From positions 1 to 64,000 of the forward strand of contig WHVD01000011.1 of assembly GCA_015178975.1 (NCBI GenBank): a DNA stretch of 64,000 nucleotides, given 5' to 3'. Position 1 is the stretch's first letter. Every line of letters starts with the position of its first letter. Both the position numbers and the translations under genes were made by a program. This DNA is from Hysterangium stoloniferum. Lineage: Eukaryota > Basidiomycota > Agaricomycetes > Hysterangiales > Hysterangiaceae. The notes under the pieces were generated by a model. It saw only the letters and a program-made list of their open reading frames with translations, made no database searches and was not told where the DNA came from. This document shows, piece after piece, positions 8,878 to 19,753 of this stretch.

Positions 8878-10254
8878 CTATCAGTCCTGAGGTCATCACC
8901 ACTTATCAATGATTCAAGTTACTATTCAAGTCACCACATCGGAAACCATCGGCCCCCGAAGCTGATGTATGCTTTTGCGATGATCAAACTCCATTTACAC
9001 CCACATCAAAAATACTTGTATTGTCTGGTTAAACTTTTGATACGTCCCTTTTATTATGTTGATCCATTCTATCCTATGTTTCACATATGTCTATCTATAT
9101 TTGTAGTCCTTGAACTATTTCCTTTTACCGTAATTCTGCTCTCAGCCTCCGAACTAATCATAAACTTCCCATTCCTAGTCAAGCTTATTGTTAATACCGT
9201 TTTCCGCCCTTCTCCCCATTAGTATTTTCTAGATGCCTGTTACTTGTATATGAACCCGCTATAGTTGTAGTTACTAGGCAATCAGAATATTGACTCAGAA
9301 TACCCTCATACGTCTGTAACAGTCTCATACTAAGAAGGATATCTGAAAACTATTAAACATACCAAATTCTAATATACTCTAAAAGTCATTTAAACATCTG
9401 GGATGTGATTCAAACATAATTTGGTTTTTAAAACTTTCAAAAAGTTTCTCTCATACATTACAAACTAATGAATCTTTCTGGACACAAGTAGACAATAAAA
9501 AAAATTAGTAGTTTGAAACACTAATACTTTTAAAAAATAGATACTTTTAAATAGTCCATTCCATGTGTATGTATATCATTGGCACCTATAAATACATATG
9601 TATTACTTCGGAATAGATCTGTCAATCTAAACAGATTTCTACTTGATTCAACATACCCAGAATATATAGGGGGTTTTACTTAATAAAGACAGCTGTGGTA
9701 TGAAAGATTTCCAATAATATTTTACATATTTTACATGGAAATAACTTCATTACAACTTTTAAAAAACAAAGTACTAATAAAAGTATTAGTAGGCATCTGT
9801 AAAAGGAAGGAAATTATATACAATGGAATTTGTTAAATAACTATGGGTTGTATAAGATGTAATATGGAGAACTATTTCTGATGGTTGTTTTTTGATGATA
9901 TAATTGTTTCAGAATAGATATCACTATTTAAAGATGGAGTTTTGTAAAAATAAGACTTTTATTAGTAAATATTTGAGATTATAGTAATTATAAACACCCT
10001 CCTAAGAATCCCCTCATCTGCCTTCGCATGCGCTCGCCCACTCCCGGTCCCGACCCCTTGGCCTGACACTCGACTTGTCCTTCGGTCCCGATCAGTATCT
10101 CACCGAAAGGAACTCTTTAGGATCAGTCTTCACCTGTCCGAAATTTAAGGACACCCTACAGATATTTGTGAGGGTGCAGCACATAAGCTGAAGCCAAGTC
10201 CTTCCGATTGGTCCCTGTCGGCCACTGACATTAGTCAGTTTTCAGTTCTTAACA
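8878..10254 (-). repeat. LTR-A copy, reverse orientation, interrupted and left-truncated
   Basis: 8878-9336 and 10009-10254 match, on the opposite strand, the LTR of E3 (56578-57299), including the block around GCAATCAGAATAT and the end at TTAACA (10254). The outermost 25 bp are missing because E1 is inserted there. A 665-bp AT-rich block interrupts it at 9337-10001. Confidence 0.8.
9337..10001. mobile_element. AT-rich 665-bp insertion in LTR-A, type unknown
   Basis: The LTR-A alignment stops at 9336 and resumes after 10001. Both sides carry CTAAGAA (9330-9336 and 10002-10008), a 7-bp duplication. The insert is very AT-rich, with short palindromes such as TACTAATAAAAGTATTAGTA near 9772, but no convincing terminal inverted repeats or ORFs. 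A degenerate non-autonomous DNA transposon is possible. Confidence 0.45.
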
Positions 10255-10491
10255 GCATTCTGCTATCAGTACCCCTGACCATTGTGTCACTGCCTGCAGC
10301 ACCCCAACACTTGGTTCATGATAGCTTTCCCTTTTCACCATCCCACCTTGTCTCCATCCTGACACTCTCCCATCACCCATTCTACATATATATAAACATT
10401 ATTTGCCATCTCATGCCCTTTAGTATACTCTAGTTACATTGCATTCACTTGTAGTATGGTCCCTACCCCTTCCCATGCTTCTTTCAATCCA
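10255..10491. other. Spacer between two LTR-A copies
   Basis: No ORF or complete element. A Pro/Ser-codon-like stretch around 10300-10330 resembles 21940-21970 (shared ACCCCAACACTTGGTT), so it is probably an old repeat remnant. Confidence 0.4.
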
Positions 10492-10820
10492 TGTTAAGAA
10501 CAGAAAACTGACTGATGTCAGTAGACTGATGGGGACCAAACAGAAGGACTTGGCTTCAGCTTATATGCTGCACCCTTGCAAATTACCATCGGGTGTCCTT
10601 AAATTTCAGGCAGGTGAGTATTAGTCCTGTCGAGTAAACCTTACAGTGAATCACCGATCAGAAACTGAAAGATGAGTCAGGGGTTGGGTTGGAGACTAAG
10701 AGTTGGAACCGAGGGTGGGCAAGCATGGATAGAGGCAGAGGGTAGAACACTTAGAGTGAGACTATGAAAGTAATTTAGGAGTAATCTAAGTCAATATTCT
10801 GATTGTCCTAATACTACAAT

Positions 10821-11617
10821 TGTTATAACCAGAATTCCTGCCGAACTCTGGACACTAACTTATATGCACCCACACCCTATTGTCAGTTTACTGGAATACC
10901 CGCTGGACTCTGTACATCAGACTCATCCACATTTGACTTCATTACTTCATGTATCAGTCACCGGAATACCCGCTGGACTCCATCACTGGCTATCTCCGAG
11001 TCTGTCCCACACATCAGCCACTGGAACCCGCTCAGAAAACCCATTATCCCTCTAACTGAGCCCTGTTCCCATTATAGTCAAATAACCTGTCACGATTCAG
11101 ACTCCACTCCCGCTCCATTCCCGTTATGGTTTTTATGACCTGTTACAATTCAGACTCTGCTCCGTTCCATCCCATTCCTAACACCAAGTTTGGTGTTTAC
11201 TTATCTTGTTTTATGTTTGTTAGTTTCATTTTCATTATTACTGGATTTGGTATGTTATTCATTCCACAGTCTATATAGTCTGGCAGATGTTGTACATACA
11301 ATCCAGTCAGAAAATCAGCTTAGATTCTCCCCAGTAATCTAGTACATTTTCTGCTTTAAACTCCTCTTTGAATTACACCACTCTCGCTAGTTGGAGCCCA
11401 CAGGCTCCGACGCATCTATCACTCAACCTCCGACTTATCTATCTCAACACACGACCTCTCAACGCACGAACCCTGCCCAGACTCCCTGGGATTCCCATCC
11501 GCCCATTTGAAATTGGACAAGATGATCTTGTGAGGGTGCAGCCTATAAGCTGAAGCCAAGTCCTACTGGCTTTCCCACAGGTTTCTCCAGAAACCCTCTG
11601 TGTATGCACCCTTAACA
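10821..11617 (+). repeat. Solo LTR-B (797 bp), target duplication ACAAT
   Basis: TGTTATAACCAG at the start and ACCCTTAACA at the end are flanked by ACAAT at 10816-10820 and 11618-11622. Reverse-oriented relatives lie at 52324-53066, 21616-21907 and 22449-22755. No internal coding region remains, so it arose by LTR-LTR recombination. Confidence 0.9.
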
Positions 11618-11936
11618 ACAATACAGTGAGGGACAAAACCCTTCCAATGATTTTTAGTTATGCAAAGATTCTTGAATAACTCAAGAACCACTGTATATAC
11701 AGACCTGAAATTTGATGGTTGGTTAGGTCTATATGTTATCTATATGCCCTTGAAATATTATGACATAAGCATTAGTATTTCCCATGCTATAAATAAAATA
11801 ATAATAAATTCACATTGGAAGGGTTTTGTCCCAGTCACATGATTAGCACAAAACCTTATTGATTATCTGCAAATAAGGTTTTGTTTAATCATGTGACCTG
11901 TCAAAATTACATATATATATAGCTGTTCACTTTCTA

Positions 11937-13473
11937 GTGCAACAACATCCTCACAGCTCAACATTCTACACCATAAAAGCTCTTACTCCTGCTCAGGTTA
12001 GCCACATTCTCACTTTGCACAATAAAGACAAGTCTGCTGCTCAGATCTCTGCAATCACTGGCAGAGGTCTGTCTACTATATCCAGAATTCACTTTACCCA
12101 TTGCCTATTCCTTGCCAAAGCACCTGGTGGCCATCCATGCAAGCTTTCTCCCTCAGATATTCATTATTCCATCCAACAAATTACTTCTCAGAAGGCAGAA
12201 CATGCCACTGAGGTCACCAAAATCCTTCAAAATATGACTGTACAGTCAAATTCAGTGAAGGCTATTCATAGAGCACTCAAGAAGGCTGGAATGAGGGCTG
12301 TGGTGAAGAGAAAAAGGCCTTTACTCACTAAGAGGCATAGGAAGGGAAGGATGGACTTTGCTCTAGCACACAAGGACTGAACTGTGGATAATTGGAAGAG
12401 GGTTGTTTGGTCAGATGAGACAAAAATCAATTGTTTGGGGTCAAATGGGAGGAAGTGGGTGTGGAAAAGGGCAGGAGAGAGGCTCAGTGATAAGGTGGTT
12501 GAGGGTACAGTCAAGTTTGGAGGAGGAAATCTGATGTTGTGGGGCTATATGTTATGGGAAGGACCAGGATATTCCACCAAGATTGATGGAAGGATGGATG
12601 CTGACCTTTATGTTAGCATTCTGGAAGATGAACTTCAAGCAACCATGGAGTATTATGGCAAGAACACAGAAGATGTGGTCTTTCAGCAAGACAATGACCC
12701 CAAACACACAAGCAAGAAGACCACCAATTGGTTTAAAGACAATGGATTTGTGGTCATAGTATGCCCACCTCAGTCTGCTGACCTTAATCCAATTGAACAC
12801 CTCTGGTATTACCTCAAAAGAGGCTGGGAGAGTATGGAGTGGCACCCAAGAGTATTCATGAGTTGTGTCACGAACATACAAGCTCAAATTTCAATAACAT
12901 TCAATATTATATTTCTTCGACATTTCTTCGACATTCCTTTGACATTCCGACTCAACTTCCGACTCGACTATTCTTCAACAATATCTTCGACAATCTTGAA
13001 TATCTTTGACTTGTCTCAGGTTGATGTCATTGATGATTTCACTTTGATATCATATTATCATCATAGGTAAATGATATATAGTATATAAGGGCAATGATAG
13101 GAACGAAGGAAGTCAGTCAGAAAACCTGTACTATATTATATTATTTACTGTATTATATAATCATTGAACTTTTTCCGAGCCTTTCTTCGACTTATTTATT
13201 CATGAGCCTCTGTGTCCTATCTTTGCCTCACGCTTTATCAACAGGACAAATTAATACTTCGTCGAATGAGGCATCTTTATTCAATATTGTTGAATATTCT
13301 TCGATTGTTTATTCGACTTTATTGAGTAAAATTCAATTCATGACAAGTTGTGGGAGAGGGTTCAAACAGAATGGGAGAAGATCCCTGCCTCTACTTGTCA
13401 GAACTTGATAGAAAATATGCCTAGAAGGGTTAAGGCTGTTTTGAAGGCCAAGGGAGGCTATACCAAGTACTAG
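11937..13473 (+). pseudogene. Tc1-type transposase, broken
   Basis: The N-terminal half (11937-12380) has helix-turn-helix regions for binding the inverted repeats and the typical segment KKAGMRAVVKRKRPLL. It ends in TGA at 12378-12380, where the family has Trp (KDW then TVDNW), a G-to-A change. The catalytic half shows WSDETKI (first Asp), FQQDNDPKHTSK (second Asp) and NPIEHLWYYLK (Glu). The second Asp and Glu are 34 residues apart, so the family is DD34E. A one-base loss near 12855 and the 480-bp solo LTR-C at 12866 break the C-terminus. The reading resumes at 13351 (WERVQTEW) and ends TKY plus TAG at 13471-13473. Inactive, though the ends could still be moved by a related transposase. Confidence 0.9.
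12866..13345 (+). repeat. Solo LTR-C (480 bp) inside the Tc1 transposase, target duplication AGTTG
   Basis: It starts TGTCACGAAC and ends CATGACA. AGTTG occurs at 12861-12865 and 13346-13350. Removing it and one AGTTG restores alignment of the transposase. No other copy was noticed in the window. It is the youngest layer of this nest. Confidence 0.9.
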
Positions 13474-14038
13474 ATTGTTTGATTTGTGTTCTTTTTATAT
13501 GAGGAACAAAACCCTTCCAATGTGATTTTATTAGTGTTTTGTTTATAGCATGGGAAATACTAATGCTTATGTCATAATATTTTAAGGGCATATAGATAAC
13601 ACATAGACCTAACCAATCACCAAATTTCAGGTCTGTATCTACAGTAGTTCTTGAGTTATTCAAGAATCTTTGCACAACTAAAAATCATTGGAAGGGTTTT
13701 GTCCCTCACTGTACATGAGCAGCATATATACAGAAATCTGGTGCTTATCAAAATGAAAACAAAACAAAGGAAGTATTAATGGAGAAGATGGAACTACATA
13801 TAGAGTGATATGAAACGGAGACTGATAGATGGAATATTATGAATCTGGATGTAGACTACTATGGGGGTGGAAAAGGCATAAACTGGTTGTATAGGATAAG
13901 GGGCAGACAGAAATACCAATTGGGAACAATGAAGGTGCTTAATGGGGTTAGTTGGAATACTGACAGTTTGCGAGTGATTGGAGTTTTGTGTGAAATCCGA
14001 TCGGGTCTGATGGTGTGCTGAGTATATGGGTTGTAACA

Positions 14039-14303
14039 ATCCATCACTACTTCTCACTTCCTTGATCAGACCTCCACTCATCCATTACACTCTTGTATAA
14101 AGTTCCTACCATATATGCTACTATTCTTCAGTTTGAATATCAACTTATATTACTTTCATTTAGTCTTCAGCTATATACTCTACTCTCTCTATAATACCCT
14201 CAAAGATGTCATTGGCAAGCCACAACTCTGTACCTCACAACTCTTAGCATTTTGGGCCTCTGGTCAAGTAAGCTAAGTGTTATCTTTAGTTCTTATCATA
14301 CTA
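14039..14303. repeat. Diverged repeat shared with 55980-56150
   Basis: 14070-14180 resembles 55990-56105 (shared CCACTCATCCAT and ATATCAACTTA). It is probably an old LTR fragment. No coding potential. Confidence 0.4.
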
Positions 14304-14694
14304 TGTATTAGGACTGGAAAACCTGCCAGGCTCCAGACCCCATCCTATATGCATCCAACTCTCTGCAGCCACCAAATCACAGCTAACTGGACAACCTGCC
14401 AGGACCCAGATGTCACATTTGTCTATGCCTGACTTTCTGTCTTATGTATGCACCAGTCATTGGAAGACCTGCTGGGACCTGTGCACATCAACCCTGTCTA
14501 TATCCAACTTTGTTCCACACACCAGTCACCAGACTCTACCCAAACAACCTGTCAGTGTTCTAACTGAGTCCCATTCCCATTATGGTCAAATGACCTGTCA
14601 TGCTTTCAGACCCTGCTCCCATCCCATTCCATCCCTAACACCTAGTTTGGTGTTTTCTACTCCTGTTTCATATTTACCTGTTTGTCTGTAATTA

Positions 14695-16268
14695 CAGTAG
14701 GGGACAAAACTGTCCCAATGTTTTGTTAATTCTGATTAAATGGTTTATTACTGGTCAAATAAATTTCCTACAATTGTGGAAATATTCTCAGATATATCTG
14801 AACATACTAACCCTCACATATCCAAAGATCATGTAATTTGGATGGGAATTGGTATCACAGTGAATATTTAAAAATAACCAATCATTGGGACAGTTTTGTC
14901 CCCTACTCTTTTCACTGATTTTACTTTATCATAACATCCACTAAAGGAATGGAAAAATTCCAAAATAAATCATGTTACATATATTCAATGATATGTCACA
15001 GTCACAGTCACATTTCAACTATTACTCTCATCATGAAAGCTATTTCTCCTCTCAAAAGAGGATAGACCATCTCTCTCCTCCAAAATAGACTCTCCAATAG
15101 GAATGTGGTCTCTATAATACATAGGTCTTAGCAAGTCTACTAATAAGTAGAATTGGTCAGGAGATGGACATAGACAAATAAAACCTGAAAGGAGGATATC
15201 CTTCCAAGCTTTCTCCTATTGATTAAAGGAGGATCATACATCAAATCACCTCTGGCAAGTTAGATAATGCTGTCTAGGCCATATATTGTGCAAAATTCAT
15301 CCTTCCTTCAATCTCTGCAAGCATTCCCACTCCATTCCAACCCATACAGCCCCACACCATGATATTTCCACCTCCATACTTGACTGTAGGTTAGGTTGTC
15401 CTATAAGAAAGTGGTTCTCCAGCTTTCTTCTACACATATTGATGTCTATCTGACCCAATATTATTGATATTGGTCTCATCAGACTAAAAGACTGTTTTCC
15501 AATTATCCACAGTCCATTTTTGGTACTTGAAGGCAAAGCTTAACCTGGCTTTCTATGTTGAGCCTTGAGCAAGGGCCTTTTTGCTTTGACTACAGGGTTT
15601 AAACCATGCTGTTTCAAGGTCCTCCTGACTGTTTTGGATGAGGCATAGGATTCATTGATGGAATTGATGAAGTGTGTGGCCTGGACAGCATTATCTAACT
15701 TGCCAGAGGTGATTTGATGTATGATCCTCCTTTAATCAATAGGAGAAAGCTTGGAAGGATATCCTCCTTTCAGGTTTTATTTGTTTATATCCATCTCCTG
15801 ACCAATTCTACTTATTAGTAGATTTGCTAAGACCCATTATAGAGGCCACATTCCTATTGGAGAGTCCATTTTGGAAGAGAGAGATGGCCTATCCTCTTTT
15901 GAGGGGAGAAATAGCTTTCATGATGAGAGTAATAGTTGAAATGTGACTGTGACTGTCACATATCAATTAGAACATTGAATACATGTCACATGATTTATTT
16001 TGGAAATTTTCCATTCCTCTAGTGGATGTTATGATAGAGTAAAATCAGTAAAAAGAGTAGGGGACAAAGCTGTCCCAATGATTGGTTATTTTTAAATATT
16101 CACTGTGATACCAACTCCCATCCAAATTACATGATCTTTGGATATGCGAGGGTTGGTATGTTCAGGTATATCTGAGAATATTCCCACAATTGTAGAAAAT
16201 TTATTTGACCAGTAATAAACCATTTAATCAGAATTAACAAAACATTGGGACAGTTTTGTCCCCTACTG
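14695..16268 (-). mobile_element. Fold-back Tc1/mariner element with ~585-bp inverted arms
   Basis: The ends CAGTAGGGGACAAAACTG and its inverted copy are flanked by TA. The left arm (to about 15281) is a long imperfect inverted copy of the right arm (from about 15677), so the two could pair over about 585 bp around a 395-bp centre. As in the other Tc1 element, each tip is itself a cassette of about 212 bp capped inside by an inverted copy of the tip (about 14881-14906 and 16055-16080). The right arm has the real 5' end of the transposase; the left arm duplicates it, replacing the 3' end. The left boundary is uncertain by two bases. Confidence 0.85.
15297..15921 (-). pseudogene. Tc1-type transposase remnant of the fold-back element
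   Basis: On the minus strand from an ATG at 15921: SPLKRG, then FQNGLSNRNVASIMGLS (helix-turn-helix), then VRRTLKQHGLNPVVKAKRP and the catalytic start [24 protein letters not shown]. There are several stops and frame changes, including TAG for the Trp before SDE. The second Asp and the Glu are absent because the inverted duplicate arm replaces the C-terminus. It cannot encode an active enzyme. Confidence 0.8.
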
Positions 16269-16506
16269 TATTACCCGATTTGGTATTACATACATTTCAC
16301 AGTCTATATAATCTAGCTAATGTTGTACATACAATCTGGTCAGAAAATTGACTAAGATTCTCCCCAATAACTTAGCATATATCCCACTCTTTATCTTTGA
16401 ACTACTGTACAACCTTCTCTTCATTGTCACAGGGCTTACAGGCCACCCAACTCACCATACAACCTATTGACCTCCATGGCTTTCTCTGGCTTCTACTGAA
16501 ACCTCC

Positions 16507-19500
16507 ATGCCTCCAAAAATCTCTCTCATTAATGCTTTGGCATTTGTTAGGGTGAGTAAACTGGATGGTTCACAGTGTTTTTCGATCAGCTTAAAAGTTG
16601 ATGAAGCATCTGGATGTTTTGCAACTCCAGAATTATCTGAGTTAAAAGCCGACCTGGAAGGAGTTCCCAAAAAATACCATGATTTCACGAACATTTTCAG
16701 TAAGCAAAAAGCTGACCGGCTTGCACCACATAGGCCCTACGACTTAAAAATTGATATTGAGCCCAGTTCAAACCCTCCGTTAGGACCTATTTACCCATTA
16801 TCCCAATCGGAACTTTCATCTATTTGGGAGTTCCTGGATGAACATCTGTCGATAGGTTTTATCCATCCCTCAAAGTCTCTGTATGGAGCACCCGTCCTTT
16901 TCGTCAGAAAGAAGGATGGCTCCCTTTGACTCTGTGTCGATTTCAGAGGATTAAATTCCATCACACAGAAAGATAAGTATCCACTTCCACTCGTTACCGA
17001 TTTACTCGACGCCCCATGGAAAGCTCGGATCTACACCAAAATAGACCTCAAACATGCCTATCATTTGGTCTGAATTGCCGAGGGCGATGAATGGAAAACT
17101 GCTTTTCGGACTCGCTATGGATCCTTTGAATGGTTGGTTATGCCATTCAGCCTTACCAACGCCCCTTCCGCTTTTCAACGTTTTGTTAATGATATATTTT
17201 CCGACATGCTTGACGTATGTGTTATAGTCTATTTGGATGACATTTTGGTATTTTCTGAGGATCCTGCTCTTCACGATGAACAGGTCCATGAAGTTTTCCG
17301 AAGACTCTGTAAAAACGGTCTTTTCGCCAACAGCAAAAAATGCTACTTTGACATAGATTCTATTGAATACTTAGGTTTCATTATCGGACCTGATGGTCTC
17401 CGTATGGATGAAACCAAGGTTCAAGTTGTCCGTGACTGGCCCAAACCACGGAAAGTCAAGGACATTCAGTCATTTTTAGGTTTCGCCAACTTTTACCATC
17501 GTTTTATTCGGAACTACTCAGACATTACAGTACCGCTCACTCGTCTTACCCGTAAAACTCAACCATGGGTCTTTGACGACAAGTGCTGCTCCACCTGCCA
17601 GACTTTAAAAAATGCTTTCACTTCTGCCCCGATTCTTTCCCATTGGAAACCTGATGTCCCGATTATTGTGGAAACCGATACTTCCGATTATGCAATTGCT
17701 GCGATTCTTTCCATTCAAGATTCCGATGGTGAAATTCATCCGGTTGCATTTCTTTCTCGGACACTTTCAGTGTCCAAACTCAACTACGACGTTCATGATA
17801 AGGAACTTTTGGCAATTTTCGAAGCTTTCAAACATTGGCGCCATTATCTCGAAGGTTCCGCAACTCCCGTTGACATTGTTACCGATCACAAAAATCTCAA
17901 ATATTTTTCTACCACTAAACTTTTAACCCGCTGGCAAGCCCACTGGTCTGAATTCCTTTCTGCTTTCAACATGATTATCCATTTCCGACCCGGACATCTT
18001 GGTGGAGACCAGATGCCATGACTCGACGATGGGACGTCTATCCTAAAGAGGGGGAAAGTAACTATGCCGTTGTTAATCCGCATAACTTGAAACCGGTTTT
18101 TACAATGCAACAACTTTCCGCATCTATTCGAGCAACTTCCCTCTACTATCCAATTATGTGTAGCGTCATGATTATGGACATTGAGCAATTACATCAAGAT
18201 ATCCTTTTCACACTCACTTCCGATCTGGTTCTCAAACCACACCTAGAAGTTCCTGACAATCCTGACCAACCCTGATGGTCACAAGACTCTCAAGGTTTTA
18301 TCCGTCTCGATGGACGTATCTACATTCCAGATTCCAACAATCTCCGACTCCGCATACTTCAGTATAAACACAATCATCCAATCTCCGGACATTACGGCAT
18401 TAACAATACTCTTGGTTTAATCCGTAGAGAATACACTTGGCCCAACCTCTGAGATTTTGTAACCCAGTTCTGTAAGTCATGCACCACCTGCTTACACTCC
18501 AAGACCCAGAGGCATAAGCTGTACGGCCTTCTCAAGCAACTCCCAATACCAGAAAAACCCTGGAACTCAATTTCCATGGATTTTATCGAAAAACTCCCAA
18601 CTTCTGAAGGCTTTACATCCATTCTAGTTGTTGTGGATCGATTCTCGAAACAAGGCATTTTCATACCCACTCATGATACAATCACGTCCTTACAATTAGC
18701 GGAACTTTTCATTATTCACGTATTTTCCAAACATGGAGTTCCGTCTCACATAACTTCCGATTGAGGCTCCAAGTTCATCTCCCATTTCTTCCAGGCCCTC
18801 AGAAAAGCCCTCAACATGAAACTACACTTCACCTTGGGATAGCACCCAGAAGGTGATGGACAAATGGAACGTGTAAATCAAACATTGGAACAATATCTCC
18901 ACATCTATTGCAATTATCAACAGGACAACTGGAAATCCCTTCTTCCGATCGCAGAATTCGCCTACAATAACTCTTTGAATACACCTACTGGCGTATCTCC
19001 TTTTTTCGCCAATAAAGGCTATAATCCAAATCTTACTGTACATTCTGAATGAGATTTGGCTTCTGTCCGAGCTCAAGAATTTATTACCGACCTCGACGAA
19101 TTACATCAAGAACTTCGGAAAGCTATTTCTTCCGCACAGGAATATTATCAACGTTCTGTGGACAAAAACAGGATCCCGCCTCCTAATTTTAAAATCAGTG
19201 ATCAGGTTTTTGTAAAAGCTCAATTCTTCCGTACTACCTGACCTTCTAAAAAACTCGCTGAGAAATTCTTAGGCCCTTTTGAAATTATAGCACAAGCCGG
19301 TTCACTCTCATGGACTCTCCGACTTCCCGATAGTATGCGAGCAGTTCACCCCATCTTCTACGTTTCCATGTTAGAACCCTGTGTTCCTAACAAAATCCCA
19401 GAACGTATTCAACCTCCATCCCCTCCAGTCATCATTGACGGAGAACCCGAATTTGAAGTTTCTGAAATTTTGGATTCTAAAATCAACAATCGCCGACGTA

Positions 19501-19658
19501 CTTGTAAATTGCTCTATTTAGTCAAATGGGCAGGTTATGAAGGTACCGACGAGGAAACTTCATGGATATTGGCCACGGAACTCGGACACGCTATGGAAAT
19601 TGTTACTGATTTCCACACAGCTTATCCAAGCAAACCCAGACCTTTATCATCACTCTGA
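16507..19658 (+). pseudogene. E2 pol: RT, RNase H, integrase, chromodomain
   Basis: The reading starts in the protease-RT linker (ISLINALAF) and covers the RT (VIVYLDDILVFS intact), RNase H (IVETDTSDYAIAAI, DKELLAIFEAF, VTDHKNLKYF), integrase (zinc region, SMDFIEKLP, then the second Asp at ITSD, then [13 protein letters not shown]) and chromodomain (FEVSEILDSK, LVKWAGYEGTDEE). In-frame stops are at 16927, 17071, 18273, 18450, 18762, 18840 (TAG), 19050 and 19239; seven of the eight are TGA at an Arg of E3. One base is missing near 18012. The final stop is at 19656. Non-functional. Confidence 0.9.
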
Positions 19659-19753
19659 CCATTCCCCTTTTCTTTCTGTTTCAGCTTCTGACACTTCCGT
19701 TACTTCCGATATCACACTCATTTTGAAATCATACAAGTCAAATTTATTTGCAT

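Larger units (their letters stand above)
11624..13711 (+). mobile_element. Tc1/mariner DD34E transposon with LTR insertion
   Basis: The ends are CAGTGAGGGACAAAACCC and its inverted copy, flanked by TA on both sides (11622-11623, 13712-13713). The left TA falls inside the ACAAT duplication of LTR-B, so the transposon arrived after LTR-B. Each terminus is a cassette of about 212 bp whose inner edge is a second, inverted copy of the tip (11813-11832 and 13501-13522). The transposase lies between them and is interrupted by solo LTR-C. Confidence 0.92.
10492..14038 (+). repeat. Solo LTR-A with nested insertions, target duplication ATCCA
   Basis: It starts TGTTAAGAACAG (10492) and ends GTTGTAACA (14038). 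The flanks carry ATCCA at 10487-10491 and 14039-14043. The sequence matches the solo LTR at 54653-55295 before 10820 and after 13713. The nested LTR-B and Tc1 element account for the gap, leaving about 655 bp of LTR. Confidence 0.9.
14304..16430 (+). repeat. Diverged LTR-B copy split by the fold-back Tc1 element
   Basis: 14304-14694 and 16269 to about 16430 follow the order of LTR-B at 10821-11617. Examples are the block GTTGTACATACAATC and the stretch around TAACACCTAGTTTGGTGTTT. Between them lies the Tc1-derived element. The right end fades into the truncated start of E2. Confidence 0.65.
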
